Assembly: GCA_943788115.1 (NCBI GenBank)
Contig: CALSPA010000023.1
Coordinates: forward strand, 43,432 to 107,431
DNA: 64,000 bases
Direction: 5' to 3'
DNA from: an uncultured Flavobacteriales bacterium
GTDB lineage: Bacteria; Bacteroidota; Bacteroidia; Flavobacteriales_D; Parvicellaceae
The position numbers and the translations under genes are program-made. Under the pieces are notes generated by a model. It ran no database searches and was not told the origin of the DNA. It was given only the letters and a program-made list of their open reading frames with translations. Below are positions 26,110 through 34,115 of this stretch, in pieces. Every line of letters begins with the position of its first letter. The stretch's first letter is position 1.

Positions 26110-26595
26110 ATGTCAAAATTTTCAAAGGGTAAGAAAAGAAAAGATCCTGCAATTTCTACTGCAGCCTTACCAGATATTGTTTTTATGTTACTTTTCTTTT
26201 TTATGGTGACAACTGTATTTAAAGAAAAGGAGTCTAATAAAATTCTTATTGATAAAGTCACTATCAAAGAGACGGTTGATTTAGAAAAAAATGTTAAAGC
26301 AGCATATTATTGGATTGGAAAAGTGCCAGGTGAATTCACAGCAAAAGGAGAACCTCTTTATAAAACACAATTGGATGATGATTTAATAAATGATAATTCA
26401 GAAATCAGAAACTACTTAAATAAGCTAAAGAAAAATCCGGAATTCGCTCAGGTATGGGATTCTAAATTTTTCAATGTCTTTAAGGTTGATAAAAAAACTA
26501 AAATGAGATTAGTTAGAGAAATTCAAGATGAGCTAAAAGAAGCTGAAGCATTTAAGGTTGTCTATTCTGTTCAAAAAGATAAACAGAAAAAGTAA
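26110..26595 (+). CDS. exbD: ExbD/TolR-family transport protein, second copy
   Basis: The 161-residue product has a basic N terminus (KGKKRKDP), then a single helix starting ALPDIVFMLLFFFMVTTVF with the conserved Asp22. The periplasmic part is short, ends in a positively charged tail and is quite unlike the first ExbD. A motor with two distinct ExbD proteins is known from Bacteroidota. The gene ends in front of a bidirectional terminator. Confidence 0.9.
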   Translation: MSKFSKGKKRKDPAISTAALPDIVFMLLFFFMVTTVFKEKESNKILIDKVTIKETVDLEKNVKAAYYWIGKVPGEFTAKGEPLYKTQLDDDLINDNSEIRNYLNKLKKNPEFAQVWDSKFFNVFKVDKKTKMRLVREIQDELKEAEAFKVVYSVQKDKQKK

Positions 26596-26610
26596 TTAAA
26601 ATTATTTAAA

Positions 26611-26640
26611 AAAAAAGGGAACATTCAGTTCCCTTTTTTT
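26611..26640. terminator. Bidirectional intrinsic terminator
   Basis: GGGAAC-ATTCA-GTTCCC has an A8 tract on one side and a T8 tract on the other. It lies between the second exbD and the convergent CPBP protease gene, whose stop codon overlaps its edge. Confidence 0.88.
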
Positions 26641-27551
26641 TATGCAAAATAATTTTTTTTGATCTGTTTTAGAAGACTTTTTTTTCTCCAAAAAATGATC
26701 AATAAAATAACACAAATAAGAACGATAATTGCATTAAGGTAGGGATTTTCAATTGTGATTATATTTTCTAAATCCATTTCTCTTTTTTTAGAATATATGG
26801 AAATAATACTTAAGCTATTAAATGCAAAGTGTAACGTAATGGTAGACCATATGTTATTAGTTATTGCTATAGTATATCCTAATAATATTCCTAAGATTAG
26901 TAAAGGTATGATGTTGTAAAATTGAAAATGCAAAATGGCAAATATTATGGAAGTAGTTAATATCCCAAGGTGAATATTATTAGTCCATTTAATAAACAAG
27001 TTTTGTAATATTCCTCTAAATGCAATCTCTTCACAAACTGCTGGAACAAGGGCCATTAAAAAAAAATTAAATAATAAACTTTTATTTGTGGTACCTATAA
27101 ATGATTGATGAATTTCATCCATTTTTTCTTGGTTAGTCTTTATTATCGTCATGGTTTTATCTCCTAAAAAAGAAAAATCAATGTTGTGATTAAATTTTAG
27201 AAGAAAAGAACTTGAAATCACCATTATTATCAATATTAATGGAAGTGCTATTATGGTGCTAAGCTTTAGTTTGTGGAATTTTAATAGTTGATTATACTTT
27301 TTATTGAAAAACCAACAAAAGATTATTGAGGGAATTAGAAATGTGCCTATTTGATCTAATAAAGCAGCAATTTTATAAGATTTAATAGTAATGTTATTAA
27401 TACTATCAATTTGTGTTAAATCAATTTGAAAAGCCCATATTGAAATGTAATAGCTTAACCCACTAAAAATAATTTTTCCTATTAGACAAAAAATGAAAAA
27501 ATAAAATAATTTTTCAGTAAAGGATTTAGTAAAATAAGTACCATTTTTCAT
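26640..27551 (-). CDS. CPBP-family intramembrane metalloprotease
   Basis: A polytopic membrane protein of 303 residues in the Abi/CAAX protease (CPBP) family. The catalytic EExxxR motif is E174-E175-IAF-R179, followed by histidines in the AILHFQFYN segment (His208) and HFAFNSLSII near residue 242. These are the usual three motifs of the family. About eight helices are predicted. In bacteria such proteins can process bacteriocin-like peptides or serve in immunity, but nothing nearby indicates a substrate. It is a single-gene unit, divergent from dusB. Confidence 0.88.
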   Translation of the reverse strand: MKNGTYFTKSFTEKLFYFFIFCLIGKIIFSGLSYYISIWAFQIDLTQIDSINNITIKSYKIAALLDQIGTFLIPSIIFCWFFNKKYNQLLKFHKLKLSTIIALPLILIIMVISSSFLLKFNHNIDFSFLGDKTMTIIKTNQEKMDEIHQSFIGTTNKSLLFNFFLMALVPAVCEEIAFRGILQNLFIKWTNNIHLGILTTSIIFAILHFQFYNIIPLLILGILLGYTIAITNNIWSTITLHFAFNSLSIISIYSKKREMDLENIITIENPYLNAIIVLICVILLIIFWRKKSLLKQIKKNYFA

Positions 27552-27556
27552 ATTTA

Positions 27557-27589
27557 TTGCAGTGCTTATGACCTTATATATTAATTTTG
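27557..27589 (+). promoter_or_regulatory. Promoter for dusB
   Basis: A TTG at 27557-27559 and TAATTTTG at 27582-27589 are separated by 22 nt, close to the Bacteroidota pattern TTG-N19-TAnnTTTG. Transcription from it would begin near 27596, which rules out the more upstream possible starts and supports the TTG at 27608. Confidence 0.5.
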
Positions 27590-27607
27590 ATGCTTAAAAT
27601 TACATTT

Positions 27608-28597
27608 TTGATATATATAGGAGACATAAAATTAACTGAATTTCCATTGCTTTTAGCACCAATGGAAGATGTTAGTGATCCTCCTTTTAGAGCGCTTTGT
27701 AAAAAACATGGTGCCGATGTTATGTATACTGAATTTATTTCGTCTGAGGGGTTGATTAGAGATGCAGCTAAAAGTGTACAGAAATTAGATATTTTCGAAT
27801 ATGAAAGACCTGTTGGAATTCAAATATTTGGTTCAGAAATTGAATCTATGAAAAAAGCTACAGAAGTCTGTGATTCAGCCAATCCAGATATCATAGATAT
27901 TAATTATGGTTGTCCAGTTAAAAAAGTAGCCGGAAAAGGTGCTGGAGCTGGAATATTACAAGATATTCCAAAGATGGTTTCATTAACTAAAGAGATAGTT
28001 AAATCAACTTCACTTCCCGTAACAGTTAAAACCCGTCTAGGTTGGGATGAGAATTCGAAATACATTGTTGAGGTTGCAGAACGCTTACAAGATGTAGGAA
28101 TAAAAGCCATTTCTATTCACGGTAGAACACGTGCTCAAATGTATAAAGGTGAGGCAGATTGGTCGCTAATAGCAGCTGTAAAAAATAATTCAAGAATGAA
28201 AATTCCTGTATTTGGAAATGGTGATATAACATCTCCTGAAAAGGCATTGGAATATAAGAATAGATTTGGTGTTGATGGTTTAATGATTGGAAGAGCAAGT
28301 ATTGGAAATCCATGGTTTTTCAATCAAGTTAAATCATACATTAATAATGGAATTATTTTAGACCCTCCAACATTAAAAGAGAAATTGGATGCGGTTCAAG
28401 AACATTTAAATTTTAGTATAAAATGGAAAGGAGAGCGATTAGGTATTTTAGAAATGAGACGACATTATTCAAATTATTTCAAAGGAATTCCAGATTTTAA
28501 AAGATTTAGAACCCAATTGGTAACATTAGAAAAAAAAGAAGATTTATTTAATGTTTTAAATTCAATTGAAGAACAATTTATTATACAACAGCAATGA
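27608..28597 (+). CDS. dusB: tRNA-dihydrouridine synthase
   Basis: A flavin enzyme that reduces uridine to dihydrouridine in the D-loop of tRNAs. The N-terminal FMN-binding motif LLAPMEDVSDPPFR is followed by FISSEGL, the catalytic-Cys segment INYGCPVKKVAGKGAGAGIL and the phosphate-binding VFGNGDI...GRASIGNPW region. The start is put at a TTG that gives MIYIGDIKLTEFPLLL, matching the usual N terminus of this group. An in-frame ATG at 27590 would lie inside or just after the -7 promoter element. The stop overlaps the next gene by four bases (ATGA). Confidence 0.93.
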   Translation: MIYIGDIKLTEFPLLLAPMEDVSDPPFRALCKKHGADVMYTEFISSEGLIRDAAKSVQKLDIFEYERPVGIQIFGSEIESMKKATEVCDSANPDIIDINYGCPVKKVAGKGAGAGILQDIPKMVSLTKEIVKSTSLPVTVKTRLGWDENSKYIVEVAERLQDVGIKAISIHGRTRAQMYKGEADWSLIAAVKNNSRMKIPVFGNGDITSPEKALEYKNRFGVDGLMIGRASIGNPWFFNQVKSYINNGIILDPPTLKEKLDAVQEHLNFSIKWKGERLGILEMRRHYSNYFKGIPDFKRFRTQLVTLEKKEDLFNVLNSIEEQFIIQQQ

Positions 28598-29145
28598 AAA
28601 TATACACAAAAACAGGCGATAAGGGAAAGACCTCTTTGCTAGGGGGGGATAGAGTTAAAAAATATGATTTAAGGATTGCTGCTTATGGTACAGCAGATGA
28701 ATTAAATTCATGGCTTGGTCTTTTGAAAGATCAAGAGATCCCAGAAGATGATGTTACATTTCTTGTTGAAATTCAAAATAAAATTTTCACTATAGGCTCT
28801 CACCTTGCAGCCATTGGAAATAAGAAAGTAAATTTATCAATACCTGCAATTGAAGAGTCAGATTTAACTGTCATAGAAATTAGAATAGATGAATTTCAAG
28901 AAAAGTTGCCGCCAATGAAAAATTTTATTTTACCTGGTGGACACACTACAGTTTCTTATTGTCATCTTGCTAGAACAGTTTGTAGAAGATGTGAACGGTT
29001 AGTTATAGAACTATCTGATAGTGAGGATGTTAACCCTTTAATTGTTCAATATTTTAATAGACTTTCAGATTTCTTATTTGTGCTTTCAAGAAAATTATCT
29101 CATCACTTAGGAGCTGTTGAAACAACTTGGAATTCAAAAAAATAA
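28594..29145 (+). CDS. PduO-type ATP:cob(I)alamin adenosyltransferase
   Basis: Transfers adenosyl from ATP to cob(I)alamin, producing coenzyme B12. The N-terminal TKTGDKGKTSLLGGDRV segment is the ATP-binding loop of the PduO type. DELNSWLG and the C-terminal ARTVCRRCER segment are conserved positions of the trimeric enzymes. The length of 183 residues fits. It is translationally coupled to dusB through a four-base overlap. No cobalamin-dependent enzyme is adjacent, so the partner (for example methylmalonyl-CoA mutase) must be elsewhere. Confidence 0.93.
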   Translation: MKIYTKTGDKGKTSLLGGDRVKKYDLRIAAYGTADELNSWLGLLKDQEIPEDDVTFLVEIQNKIFTIGSHLAAIGNKKVNLSIPAIEESDLTVIEIRIDEFQEKLPPMKNFILPGGHTTVSYCHLARTVCRRCERLVIELSDSEDVNPLIVQYFNRLSDFLFVLSRKLSHHLGAVETTWNSKK

Positions 29146-29165
29146 TATAAAGTTGGTTTTTTACT

Positions 29166-29194
29166 TTGATGTATCAACAAAAAAATTATTTTTG
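29166..29194 (+). promoter_or_regulatory. Promoter for the DUF2795 gene
   Basis: TTG at 29166-29168 and TATTTTTG at 29187-29194 are 18 nt apart, an exact fit to the Bacteroidota TTG-N19-TAnnTTTG pattern. The predicted transcript starts about 20 nt before the ATG. Confidence 0.55.
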
Positions 29195-29223
29195 CGCTTT
29201 AGAATAGAATAAAACAATTTACT

Positions 29224-29445
29224 ATGTATTGGACACTCGAACTAGCTTCTTATCTAGAAGACGCCCCTTGGCCAGCAACAAAAGATGAATTAATTGATTT
29301 TGCAATGCGAACTGGAGCACCATTAGAAGTTGTAGAAAACTTACAGGCTCTTGAAGATGAGGGTGAAAGTTATGATAGAATTGAAGAAATTTGGCCTGAT
29401 TATCCAACCAAAGAAGATTTTTTCTTTAATGAAGATGAGTATTAA
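29224..29445 (+). CDS. DUF2795 domain-containing small protein
   Basis: A 73-residue acidic, soluble protein. The N-terminal half (LASYLEDAPWPATKDELIDFAMRTGAP) matches the DUF2795 pattern, in which a small helical domain follows a W/YP-x-TK motif. The C-terminal half (VVENLQALEDEGESYDRIEEIWPDYP) is typical of the flavobacterial members. The function is unknown. It is a stand-alone unit with its own promoter and a candidate terminator behind it. Confidence 0.88.
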   Translation: MYWTLELASYLEDAPWPATKDELIDFAMRTGAPLEVVENLQALEDEGESYDRIEEIWPDYPTKEDFFFNEDEY

Positions 29446-29461
29446 TTTTTCTCTTTTATAG

Positions 29462-29500
29462 AGGTTCTTTTTGTTCTGAACCTTTCCCTCTTTTTTTTAA
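29462..29500 (+). terminator. Candidate terminator of the DUF2795 gene
   Basis: AGGTTC (29462-29467) pairs with GAACCT (29478-29483) across a 10-base loop. A C-rich gap and a T8 run follow. The T run is about 8 bases from the stem, so this is weaker than the other terminators in the window. Confidence 0.4.
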
Positions 29501-29512
29501 GTCTTTATTTTG

Positions 29513-29551
29513 TGTCATAGTGGCAGAAATTCCCATTTGGTATAATTTGTG
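29513..29551 (+). promoter_or_regulatory. Candidate regulatory site upstream of secA
   Basis: An imperfect inverted repeat TGTCA-tag-TGGCA (29513-29525) lies 11 nt before TTGGTATAATTTGTG (29537-29551). The second element has the TTGG of a sigma-54 -24 box but a poor -12 box, so the match is weak. It may instead be an ordinary -35-like region. Confidence 0.25.
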
Positions 29552-29597
29552 AAGTCATATATTTGGCTGCAAATCCCTACAATACTAACTAATAGAT

Positions 29598-29605
29598 TAT
29601 TTTTG
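29598..29605 (+). promoter_or_regulatory. Candidate -7 element for secA
   Basis: TATTTTTG matches TAnnTTTG, 24 nt upstream of the secA ATG. No -33 TTG is found at the right distance. Confidence 0.35.
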
Positions 29606-29629
29606 TTAGCCTTAAAAAACAATTAACAG

Positions 29630-32600
29630 ATGTTAGATAAAATTTTCAAAAAGTTATTCGGTGATAAAGATCAAAAAGATTTAAAAGAATTATTGCCTAT
29701 TGTTGATTTGGTTAACATTGAATATGAAAAAATAGCTTCTATTTCTGATAACGAATTAAGAAATAAGACTACAGATTTTAAATCAAGAATTCAAAAACAC
29801 AATTCAGAAATTATTTCCACTATTACTTCTCTAAGAGAGAAGGTCAAGAAGGATGGTACACCTATTGATGAAAAGGAATCTATTTTTAAAGAAATCGAAA
29901 CCCTTGAAAGTCAAGAAGATGAACAGTTAGAAGAAGTTTTGTTTGAAATTCTTCCAGAAGCTTTTGCAGTTGTTAAAGAAACAGCTAGAAGGCTTTTTGA
30001 GAACGGATCTTTAAATGTTATTGCCAATGACATGGATAAGGATTTGTCTAAGACTAATGATAACATCTCTATCAACGGTGATAACGCTGTTTGGCAAAAT
30101 AATTGGGATGCAGCAGGGTCTGAAGTTATATGGAACATGATTCATTATGATGTTCAGTTAATGGGTGGGGCGGCTCTTCATAAAGGTAAAATTGCTGAAA
30201 TGATGACAGGTGAGGGTAAGACATTAGTTGCAACTCTTCCTGTTTACTTAAACGCTCTTGCCGGTAAGGGAGTTCATGTAATAACTGTTAATAATTATTT
30301 GGCTAAAAGGGATGCTGAATGGATGGGGCCAATTTACCAATTCCATGGCCTCAGTGTTGCCTGTATTGACAATTATCAACCTCACTCTCCAGAAAGAATA
30401 GATGCATACAATGCCGATATTACTTTTGGAACAAATAATGAATTTGGATTCGATTACTTAAGAGATAATATGGTAAGCGATCCGGAAAGTATTGTTCAAA
30501 GAAAACATCATTTTGCCATTATTGATGAGGTAGATTCTGTACTTGTAGATGATGCAAGAACACCTCTTATTATTTCAGGCCCTGTCCCTAGGGGTGATGA
30601 ACATGAATTTTCAGAGTTGAAACCAAAAATTGAAAAACTTGTTAGTTTTCAAAGGAAATTAGTTACATCTCTTTTAGCTGAAGCGAAAAGTAAAATTGCT
30701 AAATCTGACTCAGAAGAATTAAATAAAAAAGACGCTAAAAAGAATATTGAAGAAGGAGGATTAGCTCTATTGAGATCTTTTAGAGGTCTCCCAAAAAATA
30801 AAGCGATAATTAAGTATTTAAGTGAGCCAGGAATTAAAATTCAGCTTCAAAAAGTAGAGAATTTTTACTTGCAAGATAATGCTAAAGAAATGCCCAAGGC
30901 AGATGAACTTCTTTATTTTGTTATTGATGAAAAGAATAATACCATTGATCTTACAGAAAAGGGTATTGATTTAATTTCTGGTGAGGAAGACCCTGAATTT
31001 TATATCCTTCCAGACATTGGAATGAAAATAGCTGAAATTGAGTCGTCAAATGCTTCTGTTGATGAGCAGCTTAAATTAAAAGACTCATTAATGTCTGATT
31101 ACACTATTAAAGCAGAGCGAATACATTCAATCAATCAATTGTTAAAAGCATATTCATTATTTGAAAAAGATGTTGAATATGTTGTAATGGATAATAAAGT
31201 TAAAATTGTAGATGAGCAGACGGGTAGAATTATGGATGGAAGAAGATACTCAGATGGTCTTCACCAAGCAATAGAAGCTAAGGAAAATGTTAAAGTTGAA
31301 GCGGCATCTCAAACCTATGCTACCATAACACTTCAGAATTTCTTTAGGATGTATCATAAACTTGCTGGAATGACTGGAACTGCAGAAACTGAAGCAAAAG
31401 AATTATGGGATATTTACAAATTAGATGTTGTTGTAGTTAAGACAAACCGACCAATTGTAAGAAAGGATCAGCAGGATTTAGTGTATAAAACAGCAAGAGA
31501 AAAGTATACTGCTATTATTGAAGAAATAGAAAGATTAAGATCTGATGGTAGGCCTGTTTTAGTTGGTACTACATCTGTTGAGGTTTCTGAATTGCTTTCA
31601 AGAATGCTTAAGATGAAAAAATTGCAACATCAGGTTTTGAATGCAAAGTTGCACCAAAAAGAAGCAGAAGTAGTTACAGCAGCAGGTCAAGCAGGTACTG
31701 TAACAATTGCAACAAATATGGCTGGTAGGGGTACAGATATTAAATTAGGAGCAAATGTTAAGGAAAATGGTGGGTTAGCCATTATTGGTACAGAAAGACA
31801 CGATTCAAGAAGAGTAGATCGTCAGCTCAGAGGAAGGTCTGGAAGACAAGGTGATCCAGGGTCATCTCAATTTTTTGTTTCTCTTGAAGATAATTTAATG
31901 CGTTTGTTTGGTTCTGAGAGAATTGCTAAGATGATGGACAGAATGGGGCACAAAGAGGGAGAGGTGATTCAGCATTCAATGATTAGTAAATCTATTGAAA
32001 GAGCACAAAAAAAGGTAGAAGAGAATAATTTTGGTATTCGTAAGAGACTTTTAGAGTTTGATGATGTTATGAATGCTCAAAGAACTGCGATTTATACAAG
32101 AAGAAAAAATGCTCTTTTTGGAGATAAATTAGAGTTAGATTTAGATAATATCTTATATGAAATTGCAGAGTCTACCGTCTATGATTTTCAAGAAAGTGGA
32201 GATTTTGAAGGGTTTTCATTCGATGTAATTAGAAATTTTGGAATACAATGTCCATTTTCAGAAGAAGAATTTATATCTACAGATGCATCAGTTTTAATTG
32301 ATAAATTATATTTATCTGCAAGAGAAGCATATGATAGAAAATCAAAAGTTATTCAGCAAAGAGTTTTTCCTGTAATCGAAAATGTATATAAAAATCAATC
32401 AGATTCATTTGAAAACATAGTTATTCCTTTTACTGATGGAAGAAAAGGAATTAAAATAGTTGTTAACTTAAAAGAAGCATTCGAATCTAATGGTGCTAGA
32501 GCTATTAATGCTCTAGAACGTAGCATAACATTAGGATTTATTGACAATGAATGGAAAGAACATTTAAGAGAGATGGATTTTTTAAAGCAAAGTGCTCAAA

Positions 32601-33022
32601 ATGCTCAATATGAGCAAAAAGATCCTTTGTTGATTTATAAACTAGAAGGGTATGATCTTTTCAAAGCAATGCTAGATAAGTTAAATAAGGATATTATTTC
32701 TTTTTTAATGAAAGCTCAATTGCCAGTAGAAAATGCTCAAAATGAAAACCAGTCTAGAACGATTCAGGCTCCTCCAAAACAAGATTTAAGTAAACTTAAG
32801 ACTGGAAGAGAGGATCTTGGTCAATCTACTCAGCAAAATTCTCAAATGGCTCAAAAGAATCAAAATCAGCAAGTAAAAAGAGAACCAGTTTCTGTTTTAA
32901 AAAGACCAGGTAGAAATGAACGAGTTAAGTTGCTAAATCTTCAGAGCGGAGAAACTAAAGAAATGAAATTTAAACAAGCTGAGCCATTAATAAATGCGGG
33001 TTCTTGGCAGTTAGTAGAGTAG
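29630..33022 (+). CDS. secA: Preprotein translocase ATPase SecA
   Basis: The motor ATPase that drives proteins through SecYEG. Walker A TGEGKT lies at residues 193-198, the Walker B/DEAD box is IIDEVDSVLVDDART, the GTDIKLG motif VI region is typical, and the helicase-like DRQLRGRSGRQGDPG motif lies near residue 730. At 1130 residues it is much longer than the ~900-residue E. coli protein. This is usual for Bacteroidota, with added residues in the N-terminal region and in an insertion (~330-430) after the first nucleotide-binding motifs. The C-terminal zinc-binding CxCxxxxxxxCH motif is absent. Instead the protein ends in a Gln-rich linker and a conserved-looking KLLNLQSGETKEMKFK segment. Confidence 0.98.
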   Translation: MLDKIFKKLFGDKDQKDLKELLPIVDLVNIEYEKIASISDNELRNKTTDFKSRIQKHNSEIISTITSLREKVKKDGTPIDEKESIFKEIETLESQEDEQLEEVLFEILPEAFAVVKETARRLFENGSLNVIANDMDKDLSKTNDNISINGDNAVWQNNWDAAGSEVIWNMIHYDVQLMGGAALHKGKIAEMMTGEGKTLVATLPVYLNALAGKGVHVITVNNYLAKRDAEWMGPIYQFHGLSVACIDNYQPHSPERIDAYNADITFGTNNEFGFDYLRDNMVSDPESIVQRKHHFAIIDEVDSVLVDDARTPLIISGPVPRGDEHEFSELKPKIEKLVSFQRKLVTSLLAEAKSKIAKSDSEELNKKDAKKNIEEGGLALLRSFRGLPKNKAIIKYLSEPGIKIQLQKVENFYLQDNAKEMPKADELLYFVIDEKNNTIDLTEKGIDLISGEEDPEFYILPDIGMKIAEIESSNASVDEQLKLKDSLMSDYTIKAERIHSINQLLKAYSLFEKDVEYVVMDNKVKIVDEQTGRIMDGRRYSDGLHQAIEAKENVKVEAASQTYATITLQNFFRMYHKLAGMTGTAETEAKELWDIYKLDVVVVKTNRPIVRKDQQDLVYKTAREKYTAIIEEIERLRSDGRPVLVGTTSVEVSELLSRMLKMKKLQHQVLNAKLHQKEAEVVTAAGQAGTVTIATNMAGRGTDIKLGANVKENGGLAIIGTERHDSRRVDRQLRGRSGRQGDPGSSQFFVSLEDNLMRLFGSERIAKMMDRMGHKEGEVIQHSMISKSIERAQKKVEENNFGIRKRLLEFDDVMNAQRTAIYTRRKNALFGDKLELDLDNILYEIAESTVYDFQESGDFEGFSFDVIRNFGIQCPFSEEEFISTDASVLIDKLYLSAREAYDRKSKVIQQRVFPVIENVYKNQSDSFENIVIPFTDGRKGIKIVVNLKEAFESNGARAINALERSITLGFIDNEWKEHLREMDFLKQSAQNAQYEQKDPLLIYKLEGYDLFKAMLDKLNKDIISFLMKAQLPVENAQNENQSRTIQAPPKQDLSKLKTGREDLGQSTQQNSQMAQKNQNQQVKREPVSVLKRPGRNERVKLLNLQSGETKEMKFKQAEPLINAGSWQLVE

Positions 33023-33026
33023 TTTG

Positions 33027-34115
33027 TTAATTGAATAATCTTGATAAAAAGCCTTTCTTTGAAGGAACTTTAACCTGTGTTGAATCAAAAACAAGGGGTT
33101 TATAAAAAAGATTCGAATTATTTTTTTTAAGGAATAAATCAACTGCTTTAGCTATGTCATTAGTTTGATCTAAAGGCTCATCACTTATGTTAAATGCAGT
33201 CAATAATGATTTTTCGAAATCAGAATCAGGGAATTGAACAGCGATTACATTTAAAAATGTTTCGTTCCATGCTTTAGTATAAGTTTTTCCGTCCCGAATC
33301 CCTTTTTCATTAATTAAATAAAATGTTAAGCTTTTAAAAAAATCAAGATTTTGTTTTATGAATTTTTTATTATCCATGCAAAATTCAAAAAAGCACCATT
33401 TAACACAATATGGAATAACATGGTTGTATTTGTCTTTTGTAAAAGAGATATTAGTTTTAACTAGCTTAGGGTTAAGCTCATTAAACTTTTTAAAGGCGAA
33501 ATCGTAAAGTTTAATGTCAAGTTTATTGTTTTTAATTATTAACTCTTTGATTTCATCAGAAATTTCATCAGACTTAGGTCTTTTAAAGGTCATTCGTTTT
33601 ACATCAATGTTTTTTTTCCATTTTATTCCAGTATTTTCAGAGAAGTATGTAAGTGATTCTGAAAAGTGTTCAAATATTCCTATGTGAACAGGAACTCTCT
33701 GAATGACTTCAAGTACATCATCAAGATCTTGTTCTTTAGCTGAGTGAAGATCATACATCCTTCTGCCTTTTAAGAAATTAACAACATAATTTTGGGTTTG
33801 CCTACTTTTAATATATGATTTAAAATCTTTAGGCTTACTTTTTATTAAATCAGTAAATTCTTTTCTTTCCTTTATAAAATAATATTCAGATATCATCCTG
33901 TCAATAGGATTTCGCAACATCATAAAAATAGAATAATCTGAATATTTCTCAATGTTTGCTGGATCGAAAATGTCTCCTGAATTAGATAATTTATTTGCAT
34001 CAATATGTCTATAGTTAAATCCAATTTCAGTTTGCCATAAAGAGTTATTCATGGCGGCATTAATCGTAGTTCCACCAGTTTTGGGAATATGAATAAAAAT
34101 ATTTTTATCGCTCAT
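33027..34115 (-). CDS. Sulfotransferase-family protein (PAPS-dependent type)
   Basis: The 362-residue product carries the two PAPS-binding motifs of the sulfotransferase fold. The N-terminal 5'-phosphosulfate loop is FIHIPKTGGTT (about residues 7-17) and the 3'-phosphate motif is LRNPIDRMISEYYF near residue 86. These are found in Golgi-type glycan sulfotransferases and their bacterial relatives. The rest is poorly conserved and no signal peptide is seen, so the acceptor is unknown. The ATG at 34115 is chosen because the IPKTGG motif then lies close to the N terminus as in the family; it overlaps the upstream symporter gene by 11 bases. An SLC13-type symporter upstream could supply sulfate or another anion, but this is inference. 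Confidence 0.83.
   Translation of the reverse strand: MSDKNIFIHIPKTGGTTINAAMNNSLWQTEIGFNYRHIDANKLSNSGDIFDPANIEKYSDYSIFMMLRNPIDRMISEYYFIKERKEFTDLIKSKPKDFKSYIKSRQTQNYVVNFLKGRRMYDLHSAKEQDLDDVLEVIQRVPVHIGIFEHFSESLTYFSENTGIKWKKNIDVKRMTFKRPKSDEISDEIKELIIKNNKLDIKLYDFAFKKFNELNPKLVKTNISFTKDKYNHVIPYCVKWCFFEFCMDNKKFIKQNLDFFKSLTFYLINEKGIRDGKTYTKAWNETFLNVIAVQFPDSDFEKSLLTAFNISDEPLDQTNDIAKAVDLFLKKNNSNLFYKPLVFDSTQVKVPSKKGFLSRLFN

Noticed and set aside
27587..27607. A longer dusB starting at 27587 or 27590
   Set aside because: These codons lie in or immediately after the -7 promoter element, and the family N terminus fits the TTG at 27608.
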